A DNA stretch of 64,000 bases from NCBI GenBank assembly GCA_016722445.1, contig JADKIZ010000015.1:66665-130664 (forward strand). The letters are read 5' to 3'. Source of the DNA: Flavobacteriales bacterium. Its GTDB lineage: Bacteria > Bacteroidota > Bacteroidia > Flavobacteriales_D > Sanyastnellaceae. Below are positions 16,779 through 28,685 of the stretch, piece after piece (position 1 is the first letter of the stretch; every line of letters starts with the position of its first letter). The notes below the pieces were generated by a model, which saw only the letters and a program-made list of their open reading frames with translations, was not told the DNA's origin and ran no database searches. A program made the position numbers and the translations under genes.

Positions 16779-19667
16779 TTAATGTGCTTCTAACCAGTTA
16801 TCACCTACACCTGCTTCAGCAATTACAGGCACACCATGTGTTAATGGCATGGCTGTTTGCATACAATCCAGAATCAGTGCTTTGAATGCATCAACTTCTT
16901 CTTTCAATACATCAAAACTAATTCATCATGTACTTGGAGGATCATTTTACTTTTGAAAGGACTATTCTGTAAAGCCGCATGGGTTTTAATCATAGCCAGC
17001 TTAATCATATCAGCCGCTGTTCCTTGGATAGGCGAGTTAATCGCATTTCGTTCTGCAAAACCACGAATGGTGAAATTGGAAGAGTTGATATCTCTTAACC
17101 AACGTTTCCTGCCCATCAAAGTTTGTACATAACCGTTTTCACGTGCAAAGTTGATGGTATCATCCATGTATTTCTGAATACCACTGAATTCACGTTTATA
17201 ATTATCAATGATTTCTTTGGCTTCAGTTCTGCTAATACCCAGATTGTCGGCCAAACCAAATGCACCTTTGTCCGTAAATAATTCCAAAGTTCACTCTTTG
17301 CTTTGTAACGCATTTCTTTGGTTACATCCTTCTCTTCAATCTTATAAACTTCTTGCAGCAGTAGCAGTATGAATATCCTTGCCCTGAATAAAAGCTTCAC
17401 ACATGGCAGGATCGCCACTAATGGCTGCTACAATTCTTAATTCGATTTGAGAATAATCCGCACTCACCAATACATGATTGCTATCCCGTGGAATAAATGC
17501 TTTCTGATTTCACGACCACGTTCTGTTCTTACAGGAATATTCTGCAGGTTGGGATTATTACTAGCCAAACGTCCCGTTACTGCAACCGCTTGTCCGTAGG
17601 TAGTATGTACTCTTCCTGTTTTGCGATTAATCAACAAAGGCAATGAATCTACATAAGTTGATTTCAACTTAGTGAGTTCGCGGAAGGTTAAAATATCTTC
17701 AACTATGGGACTTGTATGTGCCAACTTCAACAATACATCTTCACCGGTTGCATACTGACCCGTCTTGGTCTTTTTAGCTTTTGGATCCAATTTTAAATGA
17801 TCAAATAATACTTCCCCTAATTGTTTGGGAGATGCTAGATTGAATTTCAATCCTGAAGAGCTGTACACTTTTTCCTCTGCTTCTTTGGCATCTTTCTCCA
17901 GTTGTTTGGAATACTCTCGTTCAAGAAATCAACATCTACCCGAATACCTTCATATTCCATGTTCATCAACACTTTCACCAATGGATTCTCTACTTCATAA
18001 AACACTTTCTCCACATCTTTTCTTTCAATAAAGGGAATAATGCTTCTTTCAATTGTAAAGTGATATCGGCATCTTCAGCAGCATACTCCGTGATTTTTCC
18101 AGTTCAACATCACGCATAGTACCCTGCACCTGTCCTTTCCTTTTTTTACCAATCAATTCTTCAATATGCACTGGTTCATATCCCAAAAATTGCTCACTCA
18201 GAATATCCATGCTGCGTTTACCTTCTGGTTCCACCACATAATGCGCCAACATGGTATCGAATAACTGTCCCTTGAATTCTACATCATACCATTTAATACC
18301 AGCAGATCATATTTGGTATTTTGTCCGATCCAGATTTTTGTAGGATCATCAAATAAAGGTTTGAATCAGTTGAGGATTTTTTAGTAGCTGCTTGATCAGC
18401 CGGACATGGAACATAATAAGCCTTCCCTGTTTGATAAGCAAAACTCAATCCTACCAATTCACAATCATTGGCATCGAGACCAGTTGTTTCACTATCAAAA
18501 CAAATTTCTTTTTGAGGAATTAATTCTTCCACAAGTTGTTGAATAGCTGCTTCAGTTGTTGCCGCAATATATTCATGCGGCGGTATTATGGATGTTTTTG
18601 TTGGACCACCAAAATGTTCTTCGCTTGTGGTTGTCTCTTCAGTTGATTGTTCATCTGAACTGGCTTCAATTGCAGTTGGCTGTGCTTTTGCAGGTGCTTT
18701 CTTTTCTTTGCGTACTTCACCCATGGTTGTATCTACCACGTTGCCAAATAGATCTTTTTGAACACCTACAGGTGCCGATGTAAAGGCGGTAAAGTCTTCG
18801 CCTAAAATTCTTTTACCTATGGTTTTAAATTCTAGTTCTGTAAACACATCGGTGAGTTCTGTCTTATTCCAATCTTTTAATCTGAAATCTTCTTCATGAA
18901 ATTCAACGGGCACATCCATGATAATGGTGGCCAGTTTTACTCATGATGGCGAGGTCTTTTCCGTTTCTTACTTTTTCACCCATCTGCCCTTGATTTGATC
19001 GGCATTGGCCAATACATTTTCCAATGTGCCATATCAGCTAATAATTTAGCAGCCGTTTTTTCACCAACACCTGGAATACCCGGAATATTATCAACGGCAT
19101 CACCCATCATTCCTAGAATATCAATTACCTGACTCACATTGTTGATATTCCATTTGGCACAAACTTCGGCTGGCCCCATGATTTCTACATCACCGCCTTG
19201 ATAACCGGGTTTGTAAATCTTTACTTTATCGGTTACAAGTTGACCATAATCTTTATCAGGCGTTACCATGTACACATCATAACCTGCATTAGCCGCTTGT
19301 CGGCTCAGTGTACCAATAATATCATCTGCTTCAAACCCATCTTTTTCAATCACCGGAATATTGAATCCTTTGATAATTCGCTTGATATCTGGAATCGCAG
19401 CGAGCAAATCCTCTGGTGCTTCCTGTCGATTGGCTTTATAATCTGCAAAGTCAGTATGTCGTTCTGTGGGGGCATGTGTATCAAAGCACACGGCCATATG
19501 TGAGGGCTTCTGATTATTGATCAGTTCAATCAAAGCATTGGTGAAACCAAATTGAGCGTTGGTATTTTTTCCCTTGGAAGTGATCCTGGGGCACGTATCA
19601 GTGCATAGTAAGCACGAAAAATAAGCGCAAGCGCATCGAGCAAAAAACTTTTTTTATCATCAGCCAT
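16779..19667 (-). CDS. polA: DNA polymerase I (multiple frameshifts)
   Basis: About 960 residues across at least six frame breaks. In order: 5'-nuclease domain (FLLDALALIFRAYYALIRAP, DGFEADDIIGTLSRQA, TPDKDYGQLV, DAVDNIPGIPGVGEKTA), a 3'-5' exonuclease-like domain (ICFDSETTGLDANDCELVG with the DxE motif intact) and the polymerase domain (SNNPNLQNIPVRTERGREIR, the O-helix region near FGLADNLGISR, QVHDELV). The end reads GVPVIAEAGVGDNWLEAH. The start MADDKK at 19667 follows a TACCTTAG box. Replication-repair polymerase for gap filling and primer removal. The breaks must be sequence errors, since the gene is otherwise complete. Confidence 0.93.
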
Positions 19668-19735
19668 GCCGCTAAGGTAAGCGGACTGATCAGCCCCTGC
19701 AAGATTGCGGACTAAATTTTTTACAAACAAAAACA

Positions 19736-19757
19736 GGAGGTGGTAGAAACCACCTCC
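19736..19757 (-). terminator. Rho-independent terminator
   Basis: GGAGGTGG and CCACCTCC form an 8-bp stem around TAGAAA. On the minus strand it is followed by TGTTTTTGTTTG, so it ends transcription of the small gene at 19871-20064 before polA. Confidence 0.6.
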
Positions 19758-19870
19758 GCAAAACTTACATTATGAGAAAATTCAACACCGGCATAAAAAA
19801 ATATAGGGTACGGATCGCCGGAATTGACCTGCTTTACGAAAATTCTTAACTAAATAAAACTGAATTGAGA

Positions 19871-20064
19871 TTATTTTCCCTTGTTCTCAGCCATTTCACT
19901 TTCCAATGGTTTGGCTTCTTTAGTTTGTTGTGCAGTTTGCTGCTTGCTGATTTCAGATTTACCAGCAACAACCCGTGCCAAGAAAGAATCTTCCTTGTAA
20001 AACACGTTTAAATAAATTGCAAAAAGAAAAATACGAACGAGAAGAAACGCAATGGTTTTTTCAT
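19871..20064 (-). CDS. Small single-TM hypothetical protein (frameshifted)
   Basis: About 65 residues. The N terminus is a hydrophobic segment (FFSFVFFFLQFI) that could be a membrane anchor or signal. After one indel follow KEDSFLARVVAGKSEISKQQ and a Gln/Lys-rich charged tail ending EMAENKGK. No homologue recognised. It lies between parA and polA on the same strand and is followed by a terminator. Confidence 0.4.
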
Positions 20065-20225
20065 TTTTATTGGATTTAGTTTTTCTAAAGAATTGGACAG
20101 TTCAAATGTATACACAGTTTTTGAATCAGCCAACGTTTCAATACACTTTCTTATAAAATTGGGGGTTAGTACTTAATCCCCTTTTCGTAAAATTACGGTT
20201 CGCTCAAATGCAGTCCAGCATTGAG

Positions 20226-20965
20226 TTACAGCACACCTTCTTTGATTTCTTCCCAGAGTTCATGATAGCATTTTGCAGCATAACTACTGCGTGCAAATTC
20301 TTCTAACGGTGCCTTATGAACGCCCATTTTTTCTACATCACTTAAATAGGGAATATAGTTCTCAAAGAAGCGCTTGTCTTTATATAATTCTTCCATTACT
20401 TCATTGTGCATATTGCGTCGCAAATCGGTCATGGTAAAAAACAAGTCATCTTTTTCTGATCGATCTCTTTTTCTTTAAAGAAATCTTTCACCATATGATA
20501 TGTTCGTACAGATAATGTGGTGGGTATAATTGGCATCAACACAATATCAGCTGCATTAAAAATATTTTCAGCCAATGAACTCAATCCGGGCGGACAATCA
20601 ATAAAAATAAAATGATATTCACTTTTTAATTGCTTTAAAACAGACGCCAACCTTTTTTTAGAGGTGCGCATTTCATCAATCATCGTATCAAATGCTTTGG
20701 CTGTAATATCAGCCGGAATGATATCGAGATTTTCATATTCCGTGCTCATGATACTATTGGCTAATTCAGCATCCTTGCCTACTAAATCACGAATCACCAC
20801 TTTGTTTTTCGGCTTTACCTTATAGTAAAAAGAAGTGGCGCCTTGTGGATCAATATCCCATAAAAGGGTTTTGTATCCATCTTTAGCAGCGAGATAGGCA
20901 AAATTGACACAGCTGGCTGTTTTACCAACACCACCTTTGAGGTTGAATAGTGCAAATGTGAACAT
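20226..20965 (-). CDS. parA: ParA-family ATPase (one frameshift)
   Basis: About 246 residues, one indel near 20440. It has the deviant Walker A motif KGGVGKTA at residues 10-17, DIDPQGATSFY (Walker A'), FIFIDCPPGLS (Walker B) and a C-terminal region ending ELWEEIKEGVL. It is a chromosome- or cargo-partitioning ATPase of the ParA/Soj/MinD superfamily. No parB neighbour is visible, so it may act on another cargo; orphan ParAs are common in Bacteroidota. Confidence 0.85.
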
Positions 20966-21137
20966 GGCTGTTTGTTTTGGTCGGGACTAAGTTATGAAAG
21001 CTCTCCATAATTTTTTCCTTAAATCACTCGGTACGGAAAATCAATCGTTGACTGGTAAGGATTGCCGACTGAATGGGAAGGACTTTTCGAAAATTTCATC
21101 AATCCTTCATTCCCTCAAGTTGTTTTTGGAGAGGAAA

Positions 21138-21234
21138 CCCGCCTTCGCTAAAGCTTCGTCGGGCAAGCATTTCTTACTTCATTTCGTCGAGCTGCTTTGA
21201 GACGAAACCCGACTACGCCAAAGCTCCGTCGGGC
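21138..21234. repeat. Palindromic 27-bp repeat, two copies 70 bp apart
   Basis: Copies at 21138-21164 and 21208-21234 both begin CCCG and end CGTCGGGC with AAAGCT in the middle. They are imperfect palindromes embedded in a 70-bp tandem duplication that also repeats TCTTACTTCAT. The repeat lies in the 3' end of uvrB and changes its C terminus. Confidence 0.6.
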
Positions 21235-23277
21235 AGCATCTCTTACTTCATCTCCAAGTTGCTTCTGTAGCCTAAACATTTCATCTCTTAACCTTGCAGC
21301 TTCCATGAAATCAAGGTCACGGGCAGCTTTTTCCATTTGCTTCTTGGTTTGATTGATTGCCTTTTCCATCTGTGGGATGCTCTGGTAGAGTTCCTGGTCT
21401 TCTGCAGCACTTTGTACCAGTTCTCCATCGGGTGCCATGGCATAAGGCTTGGAGGTATCATATCCCTTGATATCCAGCACCGAAGTTTGTTTCATCACTT
21501 GTTCAATGCTCTTACTGATGGTTTTTGGCGTAATGCCATGTTCAATATTAAAAGCAACCTGTTTTTCTCTTCTGCGATTGGTTTCTTCAATGGTACGACG
21601 CATGCTCTCGGTCATCTTATCTGCATAAAAAATCACCAATCCGTCTACATTCCTCGCGGCACGACCAGCCGTTTGGGTCAAGCTTTTTTCGTTACGGAGA
21701 AACCCTTCCTTATCGGCATCCAGAATGGCTACCAAGGACACTTCTGGCAGATCCAACCCTTCCCTCAGCAGGTTTACCCCTACCAAACACATCAATATCG
21801 CCCAGCCTTAACTGCCGTAGGATCTCGATTCTTTCCAAGGTATCTACTTCACTATGGATGTATTTCGATTTGATATTGATCCTTGCAAGGTATTTATCCA
21901 TTTCCTCCGCCATTCTTTTGGTGAGGGTGGTTACGAGTACACGGTCGCCCTTTTTGATGCGCTTATCGATTTCCTCGAGTAGATCATCAATTTGGTTCAC
22001 ACTGGGTCTAATTTCAATCGGTGGATCCAATAAACCAGTTGGTCGTACAACCTGCTCCACCAATACCCCACCCGTTTTTTCCATTTCATAATCATCGGGA
22101 GTGGCACTCACAAAAACCACTTGGTTCACCAAGCTTTCAAATTCATGGAAGTTCTGTGGACGGTTATCTAAGGCACTGGGCAAACGGAAACCATAATCTA
22201 CCAAGACCAATTTCCGACTTCGATCACCGCCGTACATCCCACTCACCTGTGGAATGGTTTGATGACTTTCATCAATCATCATGAGATAATCTTTGGGGAA
22301 GTAATCGAGCAAACAATAGGGTCTTGTACCTGGATGTCTGCGATCAAAGAACCTTGAATAGTTTTCAATGCCATTACAATAACCCAGTTCACGGATCATC
22401 TCCAAATCATAATCCGTCCGTTCTTTTAAACGTTGAGCCTCAATATATTTTCCAGTGGTTTTAAAATATTCAACCTGTGCAGCTGCTTCATCCTGAATTT
22501 CATAAATGATTTCCTGCATCCTGTCTTTGGGAGCAATGTATAAGTTGGCGGGAAAGATGGCGGCATTCTCCACTTTTGAAATGCGTTTGCCCGATTTGAT
22601 ATCAATGGTTTCGATTTCTTCAATATCATCGCCAAAAAAGGTAATGCGATATCCAAAATCAACATAGGGCAAATTTATATCAATGGTATCTCCTTTTACT
22701 CTGAAAGTACCTCTTGTAAAATCGCCTTGAGAGCGGTTGTACAAACTGTTCACCAATGAATGCAAAATCCTTGTCTTGAAAGCGTTTGCTTTTTCTCAAT
22801 GCGAATGATGCCGTTTTCAAAATCAATGGGGTTACCCATACCATAAATACAACTCACACTGGCAACTACAATGATATCTCTTCTACCACTTAATAGTTCA
22901 CTAGTAGCCTGCAATCTGAGTTTATCTAATTCTTCATTAATACTGAGATCCTTTTCAATATAAGTGCCACTCACAGGCATATAAGCTTCAGGCTGATAAT
23001 AGTCGTAGTAGCTCACAAAATACCCAACTGCGTTATCTGGAAAAAACTGTTTGAATTCCCCATACAATTGCGCCACCAAGGTTTTGTTATGCGTGAGTAC
23101 CAAGGTTGGTTTCTGCACATTCTGGATCACATTCGCCATGGTAAAAGTCTTACCACTACCCGTAACACCCAAGAGGGTTTGGTATTTTTCTCCCCGCAGA
23201 ATGCCTTCTGTGAGTTGTTGAATGGCTTGTGGCTGATCGCCTGCAGGTGCGTAAGGTGAATGAAGTTTAAACGGCAT
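21148..23277 (-). CDS. uvrB: UvrABC system protein B (two frameshifts)
   Basis: About 710 residues from the ATG at 23277 (MPFKLHSPYAPAGDQPQAI). Visible motifs: Walker A GVTGSGKTFT, the beta-hairpin YYDYYQPEAYMP, SCIYGMGNP, DESHQTIPQ, FVSATPDDYE, helicase motifs ILDADKEGFLRN and TQTAGRAARN, and the UvrC-binding UVR motif RDLDFMEAARLRDEM. Frame breaks lie near 21780 and 22757. It loads onto damaged DNA with UvrA and positions UvrC. The C terminus runs on past the usual end through a palindromic repeat (RSFGVVGF, ARRNEVRNACPTKL), so the natural stop may have been displaced. Confidence 0.93.
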
Positions 23278-23286
23278 ATAATGAAA

Positions 23287-23294
23287 CAAATTTA
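23287..23294 (-). promoter_or_regulatory. -7 box of uvrB
   Basis: On the minus strand this reads TAAATTTG, matching TAnnTTTG, 9 bp before the ATG of uvrB. Confidence 0.5.
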
Positions 23295-23803
23295 CCTCAA
23301 TTTACTAATATTTGAATCGAAATTTTGTTTACCAGATTTTTGAAGGTCTAATAAAAAAACAGTTACTAATACATTTTCTTACACTCTATGCTTCTTTTGT
23401 TGTTGTATCTAGATTAAACCCTCACTGATAAATAAAATTTCCTATATTTTGTCTTTGTCTTTCAATTGAAAGAAGTCTTGTCGTCGTCCACAGTATCAAC
23501 TTTTGATGAGTTTGCAGACCACTAATTCACAATGCAGAATATTCAATGCCCAACTCTGGAAATTTTATTGGGTGTCGTTGTTTTCAGATTTTGATTTATA
23601 GAAGTTTCCCCTCTTCTGAAATACAGGAAAAAAAACTGAGGAAAAACGATAAAAATGAATTTCATAGGTTTATTGATAATGATAAAGTCATTATTTCCTT
23701 TTAACTCTCTCCTTTTTATTAACTTGAACAATTCGTATTAACGTATTCAATACCGTCAAAAAAACTTTAATTGGTTCCCTTTAAACTTTCACGAACTTAC
23801 AAC
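23295..23803. other. Intergenic region without recognised gene
   Basis: About 500 bp of AT-rich sequence between divergent uvrB and the AcpH-like gene. Only short ORFs with no recognisable motif; no tRNA-like or strong hairpin structure seen. Confidence 0.4.
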
Positions 23804-24394
23804 ATGAATTATCTCGCCCATGCATATCTTTCTTTTCATGATCCTGAAATATTGGTAGGGAATATGATCAGTGATTATGTAAAAGGGGAAGAAAAATTTG
23901 AATATCCATTGGGGATACAAAGAGGCATGAATATTCATCGTGCAATTGATACGTTTACTGATGATCATCCTTTCAATAAAAAAGCAAAGGATATTTTTCG
24001 GCCGCATTACCGTTTATATGCTGGTGCTTTTGTAGATGTGGTATATGATCATTTTCTAGCCACTGATCAAAGCATTTTCCCTACAACAAATGCTTTACAG
24101 GATTTTGCTGCCAGTACATATGCTAGCTTAGAACCCTATACGCATCTTTTCCCGGAGCGTTTTGCACATATTTTTCCTTATATGAAAACACAGAACTGGC
24201 TGTATCATTACTATGAAAAATGGGGCATGGAAAAAAGTTTGCAAGGCGTGGTGCGTCGTGCCGCTTATTTAACAGAAAGTGAGACCGCCTTTCGATTGTT
24301 TGAAGAAAACTTCAACGAATTTCAGCAATGTTATGATACCTTTTTCCCAGAGCTATTATTGTTTGTACAAAATAGACTAAAGCAAAAGGAATGA
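23804..24394 (+). CDS. acpH: Acyl carrier protein phosphodiesterase family (DUF479)
   Basis: 196 residues from the ATG at 23804; the longer upstream reading from 23771 has no support. The start MNYLAHAYLSFHDPEILVGN, then GNMISDYVKG, QRGMNIHRAIDTFTDDHP and YDHFLA are typical of the AcpH/DUF479 family, an HD-like metal phosphodiesterase that removes 4'-phosphopantetheine from acyl carrier protein. The conserved His and Asp residues of these motifs are present. In Bacteroidota the activity is not well tested, so the symbol is by family. The stop overlaps the first bases of a hairpin repeat. Confidence 0.75.
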   Translation: MNYLAHAYLSFHDPEILVGNMISDYVKGEEKFEYPLGIQRGMNIHRAIDTFTDDHPFNKKAKDIFRPHYRLYAGAFVDVVYDHFLATDQSIFPTTNALQDFAASTYASLEPYTHLFPERFAHIFPYMKTQNWLYHYYEKWGMEKSLQGVVRRAAYLTESETAFRLFEENFNEFQQCYDTFFPELLLFVQNRLKQKE

Positions 24395-24520
24395 TGTGCA
24401 GTCACCCGTTGGGTGAGCGGACATCTATCTTGCTTGTCTGCTCAACTGAAGGTTGACTGACAAGTTTGATTAAATTAAAATGATGTTGATGTGCAGTCAC
24501 CCGTTGGGTGAGCAGACATC
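24393..24520. repeat. Composite hairpin repeat, copy 1
   Basis: Two copies of GATGTGCAGTCACCCGTTGG plus GTGAGC(G/A)GACATC (24393-24425 and 24488-24520) flank a small hairpin TCAACTGAAGGTTGA (24442-24456). Each unit folds via GATGT/ACATC and TCACCC/GGGTGA. The same three-hairpin arrangement recurs at 28540-28670. It lies between convergent genes. Confidence 0.75.
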
Positions 24521-24522
24521 AA

Positions 24523-25834
24523 CTACTGTATAAAAGAATTGTAAACTAAGAAATGTTTAAACCTTTCTACACAAGCACGTTCTAGCATTTCACGATCGTC
24601 GGGATGTGCAATATCAATCAAGGCTTTGGCTCGCTGACGCAGATTCTTGCCATACAAATGCGCTACACCATACTCTGTTACTACATAATGAATATGTCCG
24701 CGTGTAGTAACTACACCAGCGCCTTTGTTTTAAAAATGGCACGATTCGATTCACGCCTTTGGCTGTTCTTGATGTTAATGCAATGATTGGTTTTCCTCCT
24801 TCACTCAAAGCAGCACCACGCATAAAGTCCATTTGTCCACCAATACCACTGTACTGTGTAGTACCAATACTATCTGCACAAACCTGTCCAGTAATATCAA
24901 CTTCAATTGCACTATTAATGGCAATGACTTTTGGATTACGTCGAATCACATGGGGATCGTTTACATAATCGATATCCAAGAATACAAATGCAGGGTTATC
25001 GTCTACATAATCATATAATCTTCTGGTACCTACTGCAAAACCTGTCACCGTTTTATTGGGATGGATTCTTTTCTTCGTGTTATTGATCACATCATTTTCA
25101 ACCAAACTAATGATCCCATCACTACACATTTCAGTATGTACACCTAGGTTTTTATGATTGGTCAATGATTTCAATACTGCATCCGGAATAGTACCTATAC
25201 CCATTTGCAGGGTACTTCCATCATCGATCATTTCTGCTACATACTTTCCGATTCTTAATTCATCCTCTCCTACTTTAGAACCATAATCTACTTCGGGCAG
25301 GGGTTCATCGCCATATACAATGGAAGTAAAACGATCGGTATGAATCAAACTATCACCATGGGTACGTGGCACATTGGGATTGATTTGCGCGATGATATAT
25401 TTCGCTGTATTCACTGCACTTCGGGCAATATCAACGCTTACACCTAATGAGCAATATCCATGTTTATCGGGTGGTGATACTTGTACCAAGGCCACATCAA
25501 TGGGCAGATATCCTTTCTTGAACAAATCAGGAATATCACTTAAAAATACGGGGATAAAATCTGCACGTCCTTCGTTGACTGCTTTGCGTACACTTTCGCT
25601 CACAAACATGCAATTGATATGGAAGATGCCTTCGTATTCTGGTTTGTCGATGGTGATATCGCCTGCCACCGTGATGAACACCAGTTCAACATTGTTTAAG
25701 CGACCAGCTTGTTTGGCTAACTCTCTCAATAAAAACAAGGGTGTTTGGGCGCTCCCTTGAACAAATACGCGGTGACCACTTTGAATCACTGATAAGGCCT
25801 CTTCGGCAGACTGGTAATTGATTTCTCTGAACAT
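24523..25834 (-). CDS. Acetyl-CoA hydrolase/transferase family protein (one frameshift)
   Basis: About 437 residues; the last 75 read in another frame after an indel near 24730 (RGHIHYVVTEYGVAHLYGKN then RERACVERFKHFL-type end). Conserved segments: FVQGSAQTPLFLL, INPNVPRTHGDSLIH, GIGTIPDAVL, VHTEMCSDGIISL (catalytic Glu region), IGTTQYSGIGGQMDFMRGA. These fit CoA-transferases such as 4-hydroxybutyrate or acetate CoA-transferase, which use a glutamyl-CoA intermediate. It could swap CoA between acetate and another acyl group. Monocistronic on the minus strand; its stop lies just next to a hairpin repeat. Confidence 0.82.
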
Positions 25835-25964
25835 AGAATAAAGATAATCACAATATTAAATGGTATCGGCGAACTGAACTATGCCCATAAACAGGATAAA
25901 CGGTGATATTTAGCAGCAATGTTTCTCCTAATTTTACGTTTTTGAAAAACAAACTACAGAACCA

Positions 25965-26535
25965 ATGAAATTTCTCTTTTCCTGTTTGCTGTTGATCTGC
26001 AGCAGTCTTTTTGTTTCGGCTCAAAATGGTAGCAAATTACCACCGTTGGATAAGTCGCCCATGGACATGGCTTACTACCCAATCAACTATCCTATTCTTC
26101 GCATTCAACCCAACAAAGTAACCGAGCCATTGATAGCACGTGTAGTGTATAGTCGCCCTTCAAAAAATGGCCGCAAGGTTTTGGCGAGTTGGTTGAAGAT
26201 GGCAAGGTTTGGCGTTTAGGTGCCAACGAAGCCACTGAGATTGAGTTTTTTAGAGATGTAAAAATTGGGGGCAAAACCGTGAAAAAGGGGCGTTATACGC
26301 TTTATGCTTGGAAAATCCAGTTAAATGGACCCTGATCGTCAATAAAGAAACAGATATCTGGGGTGCTTTTAAATACGATGCTACCAAAGATCTCTTAAGA
26401 ACAGAATGTCCGGTTGCTAAATCAACAGAAGTGGCAGAATCATTTACCATGACTTTTGAAAAAAATACCGATAAAAGCATCTATCTCGTGATGAATTGGG
26501 ATGATGTGGTAGTGAAACTGCCGATTAGTTGGTAA
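25965..26535 (+). CDS. Secreted DUF2911 protein (two frameshifts)
   Basis: About 190 residues with a clear signal peptide (MKFLFSCLLLICSSLFVSAQ). After the cleavage site the sequence contains YSRPSKNGRKV, GKVWRLGANEATEIEF, VKKGRYTLYA and WTLIVNKETDIWGAF, the hallmarks of DUF2911. These are secreted or periplasmic beta-rich proteins of unknown function common in Bacteroidota. Indels near 26180 and 26310. Transcribed divergently from the CoA-transferase, ends at a terminator. Confidence 0.82.
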
Positions 26536-26562
26536 TAACATTTAGTTTCCTCAACCTAATTT

Positions 26563-26590
26563 AACGCTGCAAGAAATTGCGGCGTTTTTT
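26563..26590 (+). terminator. Rho-independent terminator after DUF2911 gene
   Basis: AACGCTGC and GCGGCGTT form a stem with loop AAGAAATT, followed by TTTT. It lies 27 bp beyond the stop codon and just before asnB. Confidence 0.65.
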
Positions 26591-26627
26591 ATTTGGTTTA
26601 TCTGCATTGAATGTTGGATTTTACAGC

Positions 26628-28473
26628 ATGTGTGGTATCGCAGGTATTCTCTCCAATAATCACTCTTTGCTTTCAACATCGCGTTTAAAAGCGATGACGG
26701 ATGCCATTGCACACCGAGGTCCTGATGGTGAGGGTTGGTGGATCAATGCCAATCAATCAGTCGGTTTGGGTCACCGTAGACTTGCCGTCATTGATTTAAC
26801 TGCCGCAGCCGCTCAACCCTTTCATTATCTCAATCGATATAGCATCACCTACAATGGCGAACTCTATAACTATCTTGAGTTACGCGATCAGTTACAGAAA
26901 AAGGGTTTCAATTTCAAACAGCATCCGATACAGAAGTGATCCTCGCAGCTTATGCCTGCTGGAATGCTGATTGCTTACAGCATTTTGATGGCATGTTTGC
27001 ATTGGCCATTTGGGATGAACAAGAACAAACCCTGTTTGCTGCAAGAGATCGTTTTGGTGAAAAACCTTTTTACTATTGCTTTGATGGAGAGCAGTTTGTT
27101 TTTGCCAGTGAAATGAAGGCGCTTTGGGCAGCTGGAATCTCCAAAAACATCAACCATACCATGTTGCTCAACTATCTTGGTTTGGGTTGGGTCAAAAATC
27201 CAGTTGATTTATCTCAAACATTTTATCAAAACATCAATAGTCTTGCACAATCGCATTATCTCACCCTCAGTTTGAAAGATGGTAAGAATCAAATCGTACA
27301 ATACTGGGATTTGGATAAAGAAACCGTGAACGATATTTCTGAATCAGCAGCAATTGTACAATTCCAAGAATTACTCAATAGCTCTGTTCAAAGAAGATTG
27401 AGAAGTGATGTTGAAATTGGAAGTAGTTTGAGTGGAGGCTTAGATAGTTCCTCGATTGTGGCAAGCATTCATCAACTCCTACCGAACAACAAACAGTTGA
27501 AAGCATTCACTGCCGCTTTTCCTGGGTTTGAAAAAGATGAAACGGTGTATGCAAAACAAGTAGCCGACTTATTTCAATTAGAGCAATTCATTGTTTGTCC
27601 TACTGCAGATAGCTTAATTGCCGATTGGCAACAATTATTATTTCATCAGGAAGAACCTTTTCAATCGTCCAGTATTTATGCACAATACAAAGTATATGAA
27701 CTAGCTAAACAACAGCAGGTAAAAGTGATTCTCGACGGACAAGGTGCAGATGAAAGTTTAGCAGGTTATCATAAATATTTGCATTGGTTTTTACAAGAGA
27801 AGGCATCAATGGGCGAATCGGCAGTCTTGAATCATGAGTTAAAAGCCTTTCAACAAAACCAAATACCCATTGAATGGAGTTGGAAAAACAAGTTAGCGGC
27901 TAAGTTTCCCGAACTAGCAGCCGTGCAATTAGAAAGCAAAGCGGCCAAACAAATTAAAACAGCTCCTGGATTGGATCAGCAATATGTGAAAGCACATTTT
28001 AGTAAGGATACCTTGTTTAAACCCATCGTGCGTAAAACTCAACGATCTACTATATTATAATACGATGCAGTTGGGGTTGGAAGAATTACTTCGGTATGCT
28101 GATCGCAATAGTATGGCACATGGGCGAGAAGTACGATTGCCTTTTTTAAATCATGAACTGGTACAGTTTATTTTTTCATTGCCAAGTTCGCTGAAAATAA
28201 AGATGGTTTCACCAAAGCCATTCTACGTGCATCTATGAAAAGCAGTTTGCCTGCCTCCATTGTGTATAGAACCGATAAAATTGGCTACGAACCTCCCCAG
28301 CAAGTATGGATGCAAAACCCTGTATTGGTTGATTTAATGCAAGAAAGTCGCAAAAACTGGTGGGCGAAAAAATACTTTCAGCAAAAGTCTTGCAGCAGCC
28401 AATCGAGGCAAAACCTGCCCATGCAGCAAATAATGATGACTGGCGTTATTTCTGTGCGGCGAATCTTTTCTAA
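26628..28473 (+). CDS. asnB: Asparagine synthase, glutamine-hydrolysing (frameshifts)
   Basis: About 615 residues beginning MCGIAGIL, where Cys2 is the N-terminal nucleophile of the class II glutaminase domain. Also visible: IAHRGPDGEGWW, GHRRLAVIDL, YNGELYNYLELR, the ATP-pyrophosphatase loop SLSGGLDSSSI, and late segments NSMAHGREVRLPFLNHELVQF and DKIGYEPPQ. It converts aspartate to asparagine with glutamine and ATP. Indels near 26930, 28045, 28190 and 28390. Some such enzymes amidate cell-envelope or specialised metabolites, so asparagine is the default but not proved. Confidence 0.88.
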
Positions 28474-28539
28474 ATCCTCATCTTTGCAGTCGGTGCATTA
28501 GATCTTACAAAGCAGCATGATCATCTTTGTTTAATCTTT

Positions 28540-28670
28540 GATGTGCAGTCACCCTTTGGGTGAACAGACATCAAAATCGCCGTTTAATCAACTGAAAGTT
28601 GACTAATAAGTTTGAATGAAGTAAGCATAATAAAAATGATGTACAGTCACCCTTTGGGTGAACAGACATC
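28540..28670. repeat. Composite hairpin repeat, copy 2
   Basis: Units at 28540-28572 and 28638-28670 read GATGT(G/A)CAGTCACCC then TTTGGGTGAACAGACATC and flank TCAACTGAAAGTTGA (28588-28602). Architecture and size match copy 1 at 24393. It lies between asnB and the cystathionine enzyme gene, in the leader of the latter. Confidence 0.75.
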
Positions 28671-28685
28671 CATAAAAAATAAACA

